Positions 40,109 to 59,753 of a DNA stretch of 64,000 nt are shown one piece after another. Both the position numbers and the translations under genes were made by a program. The stretch lies in contig NZ_QLKQ01000034.1 in the NCBI RefSeq assembly GCF_003349955.1, positions 1 through 64,000 of the forward strand, read 5' to 3'. The notes under the pieces were generated by a model, which worked only from the letters and a program-made list of their open reading frames with translations, was not told the DNA's origin and did not search any database. This DNA is from Azospirillum brasilense. Lineage in GTDB: Bacteria; Pseudomonadota; Alphaproteobacteria; Azospirillales; Azospirillaceae. Positions within the stretch are counted from its first letter, which is position 1. The number at the start of each line of letters is the position of its first letter.

Positions 40109-41371
40109 ATGATCCTGTCGAACCTTTTCGTCGATGTCAGCCTCCTGAAGACCAACCCCGATTTCCGCCGCGTGCTGATCGCCCGGACGATCTCGCTGAT
40201 GGCGCTCGGCCTGCTGTCGGTGGCGGTGCCGCTCCAGGTCTACGCGCTCACCGGATCGAGCCTTCAGGTCGGGGTCGCCGCCGCCTGCGACGGCACGGGC
40301 ATGTTCCTGGGCCTGCTGCTGGGCGGCGTGCTGGCCGACCGGGTGGATCGCCGCCAGCTGATCCTGGTCGCCCGCAGCGTCTGCGGCCTGGGCTTCCTCG
40401 GGCTGGCGGCCAACGCGGCGCTGCCCTCCCCGTCGCTTCCGGCGATCTACGCCCTGTCCTTCTGGGACGGCTTCTTCGGAGCCATCGGCGTCAACGCCCT
40501 GCTGGCGGCGATGCCCCATCTCGTCGGGCGCGCCAATCTGGTGCAGGCCCGCGCGCTGGGCATGCTGTCGATGCGCGTCGCCACCATCCTGTCGCCGGCG
40601 CTGGGCGGCCTGCTGATCGCCGGGCTGGGCGTCGGCTGGGTCTATCTGCTGACGGCGCTGGGCACCGGGCTGACCGTTCTGACTCTGCTCGGCCTGCCCC
40701 GGATGATGCCGCAGGGCGAGGCCGGGGAGAATCCGCTGCGCGCCATGGCGCAGGCCTTCGCCTTCCTGTTCGGCCACAAGGTCATCGTGAGCGTGGTCGC
40801 GCTCGGTTGCCTGACCACGGTCGCCACCTCCATCCGCATCCTCTTCCCGGCCCTGGTCGAGGAGGTGTTCGGCGGCGGCGCCTTCGAGACCGGGTTGATG
40901 TACAGCGCCGTTCCCATCGGGGCGACGCTGGGCGCGGCACTCAGCGGCTGGGCCGCGCAGCTGGAGCGGCCGGGTCTGGCGATGGGCGGTGCCTGCATGG
41001 GCGCCTTCGCCTGCGTCGCCGTGATCGGGGCCGCCGGAAGCCTTCCCAATGGTCTCTATGTGGCGCTGCCCGTGCTGGTGCTGTTCGGTTACGCCACCTC
41101 CATCGCGTCGCTCCTGGAATACAGCATGGTCCAGGGCCACACGCCCGACCGGCTGCTGGGCCGCGTCAACAGCCTGTGGACCGCGCAGGACGTGTTCGGC
41201 GACAGCGCCGGCACCATCGGCCTGGGCCTGCTGGCGACGATGCTGAGCCCCGCCGTGGGAATCCTGGCGCTCGGCCTGGGCACTCTGACGCTCGCCGCCG
41301 CCGTGACCGCCACCGCCACCACGATGCGCGGAGCGCCGATGAGCGATCCCGCCCTGGAGGGAACCGGATGA
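40109..41371 (+). CDS. entS: EntS-like MFS siderophore exporter
   Basis: 420 residues with 12 hydrophobic segments. Several stretches match the enterobactin exporter EntS: an N-terminal SLLKTNPDFRRVLIAR, GMFLGLLLGGVLADRVDRR, FWDGFFGAIGVNALLAAMP and EYSMVQGHTPDRLLGRVNSLW. It would move the finished catecholate from cytoplasm to periplasm by proton antiport. GGGAAGG precedes the ATG. Its stop overlaps the start of the MFP gene as ATGA, so a two-stage export path (EntS to periplasm, RND to outside) is encoded together. Confidence 0.9.
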   Translation: MILSNLFVDVSLLKTNPDFRRVLIARTISLMALGLLSVAVPLQVYALTGSSLQVGVAAACDGTGMFLGLLLGGVLADRVDRRQLILVARSVCGLGFLGLAANAALPSPSLPAIYALSFWDGFFGAIGVNALLAAMPHLVGRANLVQARALGMLSMRVATILSPALGGLLIAGLGVGWVYLLTALGTGLTVLTLLGLPRMMPQGEAGENPLRAMAQAFAFLFGHKVIVSVVALGCLTTVATSIRILFPALVEEVFGGGAFETGLMYSAVPIGATLGAALSGWAAQLERPGLAMGGACMGAFACVAVIGAAGSLPNGLYVALPVLVLFGYATSIASLLEYSMVQGHTPDRLLGRVNSLWTAQDVFGDSAGTIGLGLLATMLSPAVGILALGLGTLTLAAAVTATATTMRGAPMSDPALEGTG

Positions 41372-42465
41372 TGACCCGCGCCATGCCGATCCTGCTGAAC
41401 AGTGCCCTCCTCGCCGCCCTGCTCGCCGCGGCCCTTCCGGCCGCCGCCCAGACGCGGGTGAAGGTGACGGCGGTGGTCGCCGCCCCCGTCCGCCAGACGC
41501 TGCATCTCCCCGGCACGCTGGTGTCGCCGCAGAGCAGCGCCCTCTCCGCCCAGGTCGAAGGCCGGGTGGACGCCCTGCTGGTCGAGGCCGGCGAGCGGGT
41601 GGAGGCCGGGCAACCGCTGCTGCGGCTCGACGACACCATCGCCCGGCTGGAGCTGGAGCGGCTGGAGCATTCCCTGGCCGAGGCCGAGCATCTCCAGCGC
41701 GACGCCCAGCGGCTGGCCCGCGAGGCCGAGGCGCTGGCCGGCGTGCAGAGCGTCTCGCAGTCCCGTTACCGCACGCTGCTCGCCCAGGCCGCCATCGAGG
41801 AGGCCAAGGTCCGCCAGCTCCGCGCCGCCGTCGCCATCCAGCGGGAACAGGTGACGCGCCACGGGCTGACCGCGCCCTTCGCCGGGGTGGTCACCGAACG
41901 GCGCACCGAACGCGGGCAATGGGTGGGGTCCGGCGGCTCGGTGTTTCAGCTCACCGCCACCGACCCGCTGCGCGTCGTCGTCGACGTGCCGGAGCGCCAG
42001 CACGGGCGCATCGAGGCCGGCACGCCGGTCACCGTTCTGGTCGCCGACGCGGCGGAGGGGGCCGGCATTGCCGCGGCGGTCGAGCGGGTGGTGCCCGCCG
42101 CCGATCCGGTCAGCCGCAGCTTCCGCGTCCACATCGCGCTTCCCAACCCCGAGGGACGGCTGATGCCCGGCATGTCGGCGCGCGTCGGCGTCGCGCTCGG
42201 CCCGGCGCCGGGGATGGCGGAGGTCGCGCTCCAGGTCCCGGCGGACGCGGTGCAGCGCCATCCCGACGGCAGCGCCCGCGTCTGGGTGGTGCAGCGCGGC
42301 GGCGACGGGGCGGTGGCCCGCCCGGTGGCGGTGCGCACGGGCCGCCATTCCGGCGACCATGTGGAGGTTCTCAGCCCCGAGCTTCGCCCCGACGATCTGG
42401 TGGTCGTCCAGGGCAACGAGGGTTTGCGCCCCGACCAGCCGGTCGTCCCGGACATGGTGGGGTGA
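41368..42465 (+). CDS. RND efflux periplasmic adaptor (MFP) subunit
   Basis: 365 residues from ATG 41368 (a second ATG is three bases on), with GGAGGG upstream. A signal peptide ends at AAA-QTRVKV; there is no lipobox. The adaptor plan is clear: barrel-sandwich half VEGRVDALLVEAGERVEAGQPLLRLDD, an alpha-hairpin of about 70 residues (LELERLEHSLAEAEH), second half LTAPFAGVVTERRTERGQWV, then beta-barrel and membrane-proximal domains. It works with the RND pump encoded next, across a palindromic repeat. No outer-membrane channel gene is nearby. Confidence 0.9.
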   Translation: MMTRAMPILLNSALLAALLAAALPAAAQTRVKVTAVVAAPVRQTLHLPGTLVSPQSSALSAQVEGRVDALLVEAGERVEAGQPLLRLDDTIARLELERLEHSLAEAEHLQRDAQRLAREAEALAGVQSVSQSRYRTLLAQAAIEEAKVRQLRAAVAIQREQVTRHGLTAPFAGVVTERRTERGQWVGSGGSVFQLTATDPLRVVVDVPERQHGRIEAGTPVTVLVADAAEGAGIAAAVERVVPAADPVSRSFRVHIALPNPEGRLMPGMSARVGVALGPAPGMAEVALQVPADAVQRHPDGSARVWVVQRGGDGAVARPVAVRTGRHSGDHVEVLSPELRPDDLVVVQGNEGLRPDQPVVPDMVG

Positions 42466-42489
42466 AGGTCCGAAGTGCAAGTTGATGAA

Positions 42490-42607
42490 CCCTCTCCCCT
42501 CCGGGGAGAGGGTGGCCCGGAGGGCCGGTGAGGGGGTTGCGCTTTTGCCGGACGCTCAAAATCGCGCAACCCCCTCACCCTAACCCTCTCCCCGGAGGGG
42601 AGAGGGG
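42490..42607. repeat. Palindromic intergenic repeat, copy 1
   Basis: About 118 bases between the MFP and RND genes. Outer arms CCCTCTCCCC/GGGGAGAGGG and a long inner arm GTGAGGGGGTTGCGC/GCGCAACCCCCTCAC can form a nested hairpin. A second copy lies at 50744-50859 with the same order of blocks. Location inside an operon suggests effects on mRNA stability or partial termination. Confidence 0.8.
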
Positions 42608-42636
42608 AAACCGCAAGTTTCCTATCCGGAGTCGCG

Positions 42637-45600
42637 ATGACCCGCCTGATCCTGCGCAACCCGCTGGCCGCTTTGGTGTCGGTCCTGATCCTGTGCCTGC
42701 TGGGCGCGGTGTCGGTCTTCCGCATTCCGGTGCAGATGATCCCCGACATCAGCCCGCGCCGGATCATGGTGGACACCAACTGGCCCGGCGCCACCCCGCA
42801 GGACGTCGAGCAGGAGATCCTGATCGAGCAGGAAAAGTACCTGCGCGCCATCCCCGGCCTCGTCCGCCTGTCCTCGAACGCCGAGTTCGGCGGCGGTCAG
42901 GTGGAGCTGGAGTTCCCCTCCGGCACCTCCGTCGACGAGGCGCTGATCCACATCGACAACGCGCTGTCGCAGGTCACCGACTATCCGGAGACGGTGGACC
43001 GCCCGCGCATCGTCGCCGAATCCGCGACGGCCGAGCCCTTCCTGTTCTTCGGCGTCGAGCGGCTGGACGGCTCCACCGACGCGGACTCCATCCAGCGTGA
43101 GACCAACTGGATCGAGAACGTCCTGCGCCCCCGGCTGGAGCGTGTGGCCGGCGTGGCGAAGGCCGAGGTGATCGGTGGGGCCGCGCAGGAAATCCACATC
43201 CTGCTCGACCCGCTGAAGCTGTCCGCCCGCAACCTGAATGTGGGGACGGTGCGCGACGCCGTGCGGGCGCGCAACCGCGACGTCTCCGGCGGCGACCGCG
43301 ACTTCGGCAAGCGCCGCTATTTCCTGCGCACCATCGGACGCTTCGCCGATCTGGAGGATCTGGCCGATCTGATCGTCGCGCGCGAGAACGGAACGGCCAT
43401 CCGCCTGCGCGACGTCGGCTCGGTGACCATGGCGACCCAGGAGGCGCGCAGCGTCGCCTTCGCCGACGGGCGCCCCACCCTGCTCGTCACCATCGGCAAG
43501 CGGGCCGGCGCCAACGTCATCGCCGTCAAGGAGGCGGTGACCGGGGCGGTGGAGGAGCTGAACCGCCACGCCCTGAAGGAGCGCGGGCTGACCATGCGGC
43601 TGCTGTCGGAGGACGTGCGCTACATGGAACGGTCCATCGACAACGTGCTGAGCAACCTGATCGCCGGCAGCGTCCTGGCCGCGGTGGTGCTCCTGCTGTT
43701 CCTGCGCTCCATCCCGGCGACCGCGGCGGCGGCGGCAAGCATGCCGGTCTGCACGCTGGCGACCCTGCTGGTCCTGGCGGCGGCCGGGCGCAGCATCAAC
43801 GTGATCTCGCTGTCCGGCGTCGCCTTCGCCATCGGCATGACTCTCGACAACAGCGTGGTCGCGCTGGACGCCATCGCCCGCCACCTGCGCATGGGCAAGC
43901 CGAAGGCCGCCGCGACCGAGGACGGCATCGCCGAGGTGTGGCCGGCGATCCTGTCCTCCACCCTCACCACCGTCCTGGTCTTCCTGCCGGTGCTGTTCAT
44001 TACGGCGGAGGCCGGGCAGCTCTATTCCGACATCGCCATCGCCATCACCGGCGCCGTCGTCATGTCGATGGTCGCCGCCCTCGTGCTGGTCCCCGTCGTC
44101 GCCGGGCGCTGGTCGGTGGCGTCCCCGGCGGCAAAGGCGCCAAAGGACGGCGCGTTGGGTGTGGCGGTGCGCTGGATGCTGCGCAGCGCCCGGCGGGAGC
44201 TGACGATCCTCGCCGTCTCCGCCGCGGCCATGGTGGCCGTCATGCTCACCATGGTGCCGCCCGCCGAATATCTGCCGGAGGGCGAGGAGGCCACCGTCTT
44301 CAGCTTCATGGCCGCCCCGCCCGGCTACAGCATGGACGCGATGCAGGAGGTCTGGCGGCAGATCGACCCGCTGCTGAGCCGTCAGGTGGGCGCGGCAAGC
44401 ACCGACGCCGAGACCGGCATTCCGCCGCTGCGCGTCAACCTCAGCTTCATCCGCCCCGGCTTCATCCGCTTCGTGACGGAGCCGATAAACCCCGCCGACA
44501 CCGACGCGCTGATCGCCAACGTCACCAAGCGGATGCGGGCGATTCCCGGCATGCGGGGCTTCGCCGCGCGCGGGTCGATCTTCTCCGGTAACAGCGGCGG
44601 CGCCCGCGCCATCCGGCTGGAGCTGAGCGGCGGCGATCTGACCACGCTCTACGCCACGGCGCTGACGGTGCTCGATCGCGCGGGCGACCTGTTCCCCGAC
44701 GGGCAGGTCAACAGCGATCCCTCCCCACCCACGCTGGCCATGTCGCAGCCCTTCCTGGAGCTGCACCCGAACTGGGAGCGCGCCGCCGAGATGGGCATCG
44801 GGCTGGCCGAGCTGGGCTACACGCTGCGCGCCTATTCGGACGGCGCCTTCGCCGACGAGTATCTGCTGAACGACGAGACGCTGGACATGTATCTGAGGGT
44901 GGCCGGGGGCCTGGGCCGCGACCGCCAGGGCTTCGCCGATCTGGTGCTCCACACCGGCCGCGGCGCCCCGGTGCCGCTGTCCAGCCTCGCCGAGCTGCGG
45001 GAAACCGTGGGCGCCTCCAGCATCGCGCGGATCGACGGGTTCCGGACGGTCACCCTGACCATCATCCCGCCGCGCTCGGTGGCGCTGGAATCCGGCATCG
45101 CCGCGGTGCGGAGCGATCTGGTGGACCGGCTGCGCGCCGAGGGCGTGATTCCCGACGGGATGAGCACCCGCATCACCGGGGCCGGCGGATCGCTGGACGA
45201 GCTGCGCTCCGCCCTAACCGGCGGGTTCCTGCTGGCTCTCGCCATCACCTATCTGGTGCTGGTCGCCGTCTTTTCGCACTGGGGCTATCCGCTGATCATC
45301 ATGGCGGTGGTGCCCACGGGGATCGGCGGCGGGCTGGTCGGGCTGTGGCTCTACAACCTCGCCGCCGGCCTGCCGGGAGGCTTCGGTCCGCCGCAGCCCT
45401 TCGACGTGCTGACGATGATGGGCTTCCTGGTGCTGGTCGGGACGGTGGTGAACAACCCCATCCTGATCGTCGAACAGGCCGCCGTGAACCGCCGGACGCA
45501 CGGCATGTCCGGAGCGGAGGCCATCGCCGACGCCTTGCAAAGCCGGCTGCATCCCATCCTGATCACCACGGTGACGACGATTGCCGGCCTGATCCCGATG

Positions 45601-45786
45601 GTGGCGGTGTCCAGCGCCGGAACGGAGCTGTACCGCGGGCTGGGACTGGTCGTGCTGTGCGGCCTGCTGATCTCTAGCTTGGTGACGGTGACGGTCCTGC
45701 CCGTCGTGCTGTCCCTGGTCTTCCGCCTGTCCGACCGTTTGGGCGCCAGAACGCACGACCGGAGGGTGGCCGAAGCGGGCGATTAA
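42637..45786 (+). CDS. RND efflux pump inner-membrane transporter
   Basis: 1049 residues, the usual HAE/HME length, with the duplicated six-helix plan. Start MTRLILRNPLAALVSVLI and IPVQMIPDISPRRIMVDTNWPGATPQDVE are typical N-terminal blocks. Helix 4 reads GMTLDNSVVALDAIARH, keeping the first proton-relay Asp with Asn in the second position, as in many non-AcrB pumps. The C-terminal half contains MMGFLVLVGTVVNNPILIVEQ. CGGAG lies six bases before the ATG. Context with entS and the synthetase genes argues for siderophore export rather than drug efflux. Confidence 0.9.
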   Translation: MTRLILRNPLAALVSVLILCLLGAVSVFRIPVQMIPDISPRRIMVDTNWPGATPQDVEQEILIEQEKYLRAIPGLVRLSSNAEFGGGQVELEFPSGTSVDEALIHIDNALSQVTDYPETVDRPRIVAESATAEPFLFFGVERLDGSTDADSIQRETNWIENVLRPRLERVAGVAKAEVIGGAAQEIHILLDPLKLSARNLNVGTVRDAVRARNRDVSGGDRDFGKRRYFLRTIGRFADLEDLADLIVARENGTAIRLRDVGSVTMATQEARSVAFADGRPTLLVTIGKRAGANVIAVKEAVTGAVEELNRHALKERGLTMRLLSEDVRYMERSIDNVLSNLIAGSVLAAVVLLLFLRSIPATAAAAASMPVCTLATLLVLAAAGRSINVISLSGVAFAIGMTLDNSVVALDAIARHLRMGKPKAAATEDGIAEVWPAILSSTLTTVLVFLPVLFITAEAGQLYSDIAIAITGAVVMSMVAALVLVPVVAGRWSVASPAAKAPKDGALGVAVRWMLRSARRELTILAVSAAAMVAVMLTMVPPAEYLPEGEEATVFSFMAAPPGYSMDAMQEVWRQIDPLLSRQVGAASTDAETGIPPLRVNLSFIRPGFIRFVTEPINPADTDALIANVTKRMRAIPGMRGFAARGSIFSGNSGGARAIRLELSGGDLTTLYATALTVLDRAGDLFPDGQVNSDPSPPTLAMSQPFLELHPNWERAAEMGIGLAELGYTLRAYSDGAFADEYLLNDETLDMYLRVAGGLGRDRQGFADLVLHTGRGAPVPLSSLAELRETVGASSIARIDGFRTVTLTIIPPRSVALESGIAAVRSDLVDRLRAEGVIPDGMSTRITGAGGSLDELRSALTGGFLLALAITYLVLVAVFSHWGYPLIIMAVVPTGIGGGLVGLWLYNLAAGLPGGFGPPQPFDVLTMMGFLVLVGTVVNNPILIVEQAAVNRRTHGMSGAEAIADALQSRLHPILITTVTTIAGLIPMVAVSSAGTELYRGLGLVVLCGLLISSLVTVTVLPVVLSLVFRLSDRLGARTHDRRVAEAGD

Positions 45787-45855
45787 TTCCGAGAGCGAAA
45801 AATCCCGCGTCGGTTGCAGAAAGCGCTTGCGCGGAATCGGACATATCCCTATATT

Positions 45856-45874
45856 GCGAATGAGAATCATTCGC
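45856..45874 (+). promoter_or_regulatory. Strong Fur box before entC
   Basis: GCGAATGAGAATCATTCGC, 19 bases, symmetric except at the centre. It lies 148 bases before the chosen entC start, and 69 bases after the RND stop. It is the closest match to a classical Fur box in the window and marks an iron-repressed promoter for entC and the genes following. Confidence 0.8.
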
Positions 45875-46022
45875 ATTTTTATGCATGCGGACGCCGCTCA
45901 CGACCCCGGCAGAACGCCGGTGGTGATTCCCGCGCCCACACGGACCGATGGCGGCGCGCCTTTTTTCCGAACATGTCAACGTCGTCCGCGCTGGCGGATG
46001 GACAGTGGAGGCTCGTGTTTCC

Positions 46023-47224
46023 ATGGACGTTCTACCCCTGCCCGCCGGGGAGCGGCCGCCCGGCGGCCGTTCCGACCCGGATTTTGCCTTCGCCTCGCGC
46101 GGCCGCGTCCTGAAAGCCTATGGCGTGGATGAGCGGCTGGACGTCGCCCTCGACGACCGCAGCTTCGCCGATGGCCGGTGGGAGGAGGCGCTGGACCGCG
46201 CCTTCCGCCGCCGCAAGGCCCAGGGTGTCGAGAATCCCATCCTGGTCGGCGCCGTCCCCTTCGACGGACGGCAGCACGCCCGCCTCTTCATCCCCGAGCA
46301 TTGCGATTGCGAGGATGCCGGCCGCATGGCCGCCGACCCCGACCCCGTCGCGCTGACCGCCCTTGATGAGACGGTGGGGCGCAACGCCTTCGAAGCGGCG
46401 GTGGCCCAGGCCATCGACCTGTTCCGCGACACCGCGTTGAAAAAGGTCGTTCTGTCGCGTCCGCTCGACGTGGAAGCGCGCGAACCCTTCGCGCCGGGCC
46501 GCCTGCTGCGCGCCCTGCTGCGGCAAAATCCCGGAGCCCACGTCTTCGCGGCCCCGGTCGCCTACGGACAGACCCTGGTGGGGGCGAGTCCGGAACTGCT
46601 GATCCGCAAGACCGGGCGGACCGTGGTCAGCAACCCGCTGGCCGGGTCCGCCCCGCGCAGCCCGTCCGCCACGGTGGAGCGCCAGCGCACCGCCGCCCTG
46701 CTCGCCTCGGCCAAGGACCGGACAGAGCACCGCTACGTCGTCGATGCCGTGCGCGCCGCGCTCGCCCCCCATTGCAACCCGTTGTCCGTGCCGGACGCGC
46801 CCAGCGTGATCCGCACCCCGACCATGCTGCACCTGTCCACCGAACTGACCGGCGAGCTGGCCGATCCGGCGGTGTCGTCGCTGCGGCTCGCCCACGCGCT
46901 GCACCCCACGCCGGCGATCTGCGGCACGCCGACCGGCCTCGCCCGCGACGCCATCGAGCGGCTGGAGGGGTACGCCCGCAACTGGTACGGCGGCATGGTC
47001 GGCTGGATGGACAGCCGGGGCAACGGCGAATGGGCGCTGTCCATCCGCTGCGGGCTGGTCCAGGGCCGGCATCTGCGCCTCTATGCCGGGGCCGGGATCG
47101 TCGCGGAGTCCGACCCGGCGGCGGAGTGGGAAGAGACGGCGGCCAAGCTGACCACCATGCTGAACCTGTTCGGCGTCGCGTCCGCCCGGCCCTCCAACAC
47201 CGACCTTCCGGTGGAGCTGGCGTC

Positions 47225-47228
<4 letters not shown>
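46023..47228 (+). CDS. entC: Isochorismate synthase (2,3-dihydroxybenzoate branch)
   Basis: 401 residues from ATG 46023, with GGAGG 11 bases upstream; an ATG 75 bases earlier has no site and would exceed the family length. The chorismate-binding fold is shown by FRDTALKKVVLSRPLDVE with the active-site Lys, LVGASPELLIRKTG, SNPLAGSAPRS, MLHLSTELTGEL, HALHPTPAICGTPT and WYGGMVGWMDSRGNGEWALSIRCG. It converts chorismate to isochorismate, the first committed step to DHB. It heads entC-E-B-A, with a GTGA overlap to entE. Confidence 0.93.
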
Positions 47229-48858
<1,630 letters not shown>

Positions 48859-48862
<4 letters not shown>

Positions 48863-49730
48863 CCATCCGATCCATCGCCCCCTACGCCCTGCCCACCGCG
48901 GCGGAGCTGCCACAGGACAAGCTGTCCTGGAACCTCGACCCCGCCCGCGCCGTCCTGCTGATCCACGACATGCAGGACTATTTCGTCGGCTTCTATGGCG
49001 CGGCGAACCCGGCCATCGTCAGCTGCATCGACCGGATCGTCCGGCTGAAGCGCCATCTGAAAGCGCTGGGCGTGCCGGTCGTCTACACGGCCCAGCCGGC
49101 GGTGCAGTCCGACGCCGACCGCGGCCTGCTGAACGACCTGTGGGGGCCGGGCCTGACGGCCAAGCCGGACCTCGCCGGCATCGTCGCCCCGCTGGCCCCG
49201 GACGCCGACGACCGGGTGCTGACCAAATGGCGCTACAGCGCTTTCTTCCGCGCGCCGCTGGCCGAGATGATGGCGGAGGCCGGGCGCGACCAGCTCCTGA
49301 TCTGCGGGATCTACGCGCACATCGGCGTGATGCAGACGGCGCTGGACGCCTTCATGCGCGGCATCAAGCCCTTCCTGATCGCCGACGCCATCGCCGACTT
49401 CTCGCGCGAGGATCACATGATGGCGCTGCGCTACGTCGCGCGCAACGCCGGGCGGACGATCCATTCCGACAGTGTGCTGGCCGCCCCCGCGGCGGTGCTG
49501 AGCAAGGAGGGGCTGCGGCGCATCCTGCTCGCCTCGCTCGACGAAGCGCCGGGGGACGACGACAACCTGATGGATTTCGGCCTCGATTCCATCGCGGTGA
49601 TGCAGGTGGTGGACCGCTGGAAGGCCGCCGGCGTCGAGGTCGGCTTCGCCGAGCTGGCCGCGCAGCCGAGCATCAACGGCTGGTGGGCGCTGATCGAGCC
49701 CCGGCTGGCCGCGTCCGGGCGTGTGGCGGC

Positions 49731-49734
<4 letters not shown>
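48859..49734 (+). CDS. entB: Isochorismatase with C-terminal aryl carrier domain
   Basis: 291 residues; ATGA overlaps both ends of its neighbours. Residues about 1-205 are the isochorismatase: VLLIHDMQDYFVGFY with the catalytic Asp, LTKWRYSAFF with the Lys, and GIYAHIGVMQTALDA. Residues about 215-285 are the aryl carrier protein with the phosphopantetheine Ser at about 244 in MDFGLDSIAVM. It makes 2,3-dihydro-DHB and then carries activated DHB to the synthetase. No phosphopantetheinyl transferase gene (entD) occurs in the window. Confidence 0.94.
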
Positions 49735-50486
<752 letters not shown>

Positions 50487-50512
50487 TCCTTATCGTTTCC
50501 AGGAATGATCCA

Positions 50513-50734
50513 ATGACGAACGACCAGTATGTGAACCCCTTCGACGACGACCGTCACGACTTCCTGGCGCTGATGAACGATGCCGGCCAGTTCAGCCTGT
50601 GGCCGTGCTTCGCCGCGGTGCCGGAGGGCTGGACCGCCGTCTTCGGCCCCGCCGGGCGCGCCGCCTGCCTCGACCATATCGAGGCCGCCTGGGCCAGCCT
50701 CACCCCCACCAGCCTCACCCCGGCCGCCGCCTGA
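50513..50734 (+). CDS. MbtH-family NRPS accessory protein
   Basis: 73 residues from ATG 50513, AGGAA eight bases upstream. Family landmarks are NPFDDD near the start, [20 protein letters not shown] and [12 protein letters not shown]. The last conserved block, normally W-T-D-x-R-P, is replaced by WASLTPTS, so the C-terminus is divergent. MbtH proteins bind and activate adenylation domains; the partner is the synthetase encoded next, beyond the second palindromic repeat. Confidence 0.9.
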   Translation: MTNDQYVNPFDDDRHDFLALMNDAGQFSLWPCFAAVPEGWTAVFGPAGRAACLDHIEAAWASLTPTSLTPAAA

Positions 50735-50743
50735 GCTTCATAG

Positions 50744-50859
50744 CCCTCTCCCCTCTGGGGAGAGGGTGGCCCGGAGGGCCGGTGAGGGGGTTGCGCTTGT
50801 GCCGAACGTCTCGACACGCGCAACCCCCTCACCCTAACCCTCTCCCCAGGGGGAGAGGG
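50744..50859. repeat. Palindromic intergenic repeat, copy 2
   Basis: About 116 bases between mbtH and the synthetase gene, with the same blocks as 42490-42607: CCCTCTCCCC, GGCCCGGAGGGCCGGTGAGG, a loop that differs between copies, then the complementary arms. The loop sequences (around 42545-42568 and 50798-50818) are the least conserved part while the stems are nearly identical, as expected of a folded repeat family. Confidence 0.8.
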
Positions 50860-50889
50860 AATTCAACGTTTCATATCAAGGACAGGGCC

Positions 50890-58100
<7,211 letters not shown>

Positions 58101-58104
<4 letters not shown>

Positions 58105-59711
58105 GAAAGGCCGGGCGATTGAAGCGTCTGACACTTGTGGGACTGATGATGACGGTTCTGAACGCCTGCGCGGCGATGCCCGAGCGCTCCCCGCTGGTCC
58201 TGGACGTTCCCGTCGTGGGGACGGAACAGGACGCCGTCCATTCCCTGGACCTCGACGACGGCGACTATGTGGAAGGCGTGCTCGATTCGGGAACGGACGC
58301 CGCGGAGCTGCGGCTGATCGACCAGGAGGGGCGCCCCGTCCGGCTGCTGCTGAACGGCACGACAGGGCGGGAGGTTTTCCGGTTCGTCGCCGAGCCCGGT
58401 ATGGCGGCGCTGCGCGTCACGCTGCGCGGGACCGGCGGCTATCGGCTGGCGCTGACCCGCCGCATCGCCGTCTCGGACCAGCGTGCGGGCCGGCGGGAGT
58501 ATCTGAGCCCGACCATTGCCGCCCTGGCGGAAACCGTGGGGCGCGGCGGTGGGACCGATGCCTTCTGGCAGGACATCGCACGGCGTGGCACGCCCCTGGT
58601 GGAACCATTGACCAACGCGCCGGGATCGGACCGGGTGGTGATGACCTTCCTGGCGCGGGGCGCCCGCCACAACGTGCGCCTGCTCGGCGGACCGACCTCC
58701 AACCACGAAAATCTCGAGCGGCTGGAGTGGAGCGACGTCTGGTTCAAGAGCTTCGTCGTCCCGGCCTCCACCCGCCTGTCCTACCGGATCGCGCCGGACG
58801 TTCCGGAGTTCCGCGGAACCTGCCGCGACTGCCGGCTGGCCATCCTGTCGCAGCTTCAAGCCGATCCGCTGAACCATCACCCCTGGCCGGCCGACGCACC
58901 CGATCCCTACAACCAGGCTTCCCTGGTGGAATTGCCGGGCGCCCCTGCCCAACCCGGCCTGGAAGGCGGCTGGGCCGAACCGGCGGGCCGGCTCGTCGCC
59001 GAACGCTTCGCCAGCCGCATCCTCGGCAACAGGCGGGACGTCGTGGTCTACGCGCCGCCCGGCGTCGATCCGACGGAGAAGGACACGGTCCTGCTGCTGC
59101 TGTTCGACGGGCCGGACTATCTCGACAGCCGCGCGCCGGTTCCGACCATGCTCGACCGGCTGACCGGCGATGGCCGCCTGCCGCCGACCGTCGCCGTCTT
59201 CATCGCCAACCCCAGCGCCGAGGCAAGGGAGCGCGAACTGCCGGCCAACCCCGCTTTCGCGGCGATGCTCGCCGACGAGCTTCTTCCCTGGTTGAGAGAG
59301 CGGATGGGCATCCGGACCCGACCCGACCGCACCGTTCTGGCCGGGTCCAGCTACGGCGGGCTGGCGGCGGTGTCCGCAGCGCTGGCCCATCCGGACCGGT
59401 TCGGGAACGCGCTGTCCATGTCCGGCTCCTTCTGGTGGCATCCGGACGACGCACCGCCGGACCGCCCGGAGCATGTCGCCGGACTGGTGGCGTCCCGTGA
59501 TCGCCGTCCGGTGCGTTTCTTCCTCAGCGCCGGCCTGTTCGAGAGCGGAGGCGACGGTGAGATCGGCATCCTTGAAAGCTCCCGCCACCTGCGGGACGTT
59601 CTGGAGGCCAAGGGCTACGAGGTTACCTACCGCGACTATGCCGCCGGGCACGACCGGTTCGCTTGGCGGGGCATCCTGGGCGACGGCCTGCTGGCGCTGT
59701 TCGGGCGCTGA
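58101..59711 (+). CDS. Fes/IroE-type siderophore esterase with lipoprotein signal
   Basis: 536 residues; ATGA overlaps the synthetase stop. The N-terminus [18 protein letters not shown] looks like a lipoprotein signal with the lipid-bearing Cys in LNAC. Residues about 30-290 form the enterochelin esterase N-terminal domain (VTFLARGA-type strand [18 protein letters not shown]), and residues 300-536 the alpha/beta hydrolase with GSSYGGLAA and His in AGHDRFAW. It hydrolyses serine ester bonds of the ferric trilactone. Enterobacterial Fes is cytoplasmic; a membrane-anchored periplasmic form means iron may be released before the inner membrane is crossed. Confidence 0.85.
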
Positions 59712-59753
59712 TGCTTCGCCGGGGTACTGGGCCGGGGTGCTGGGCCGGGGTGC

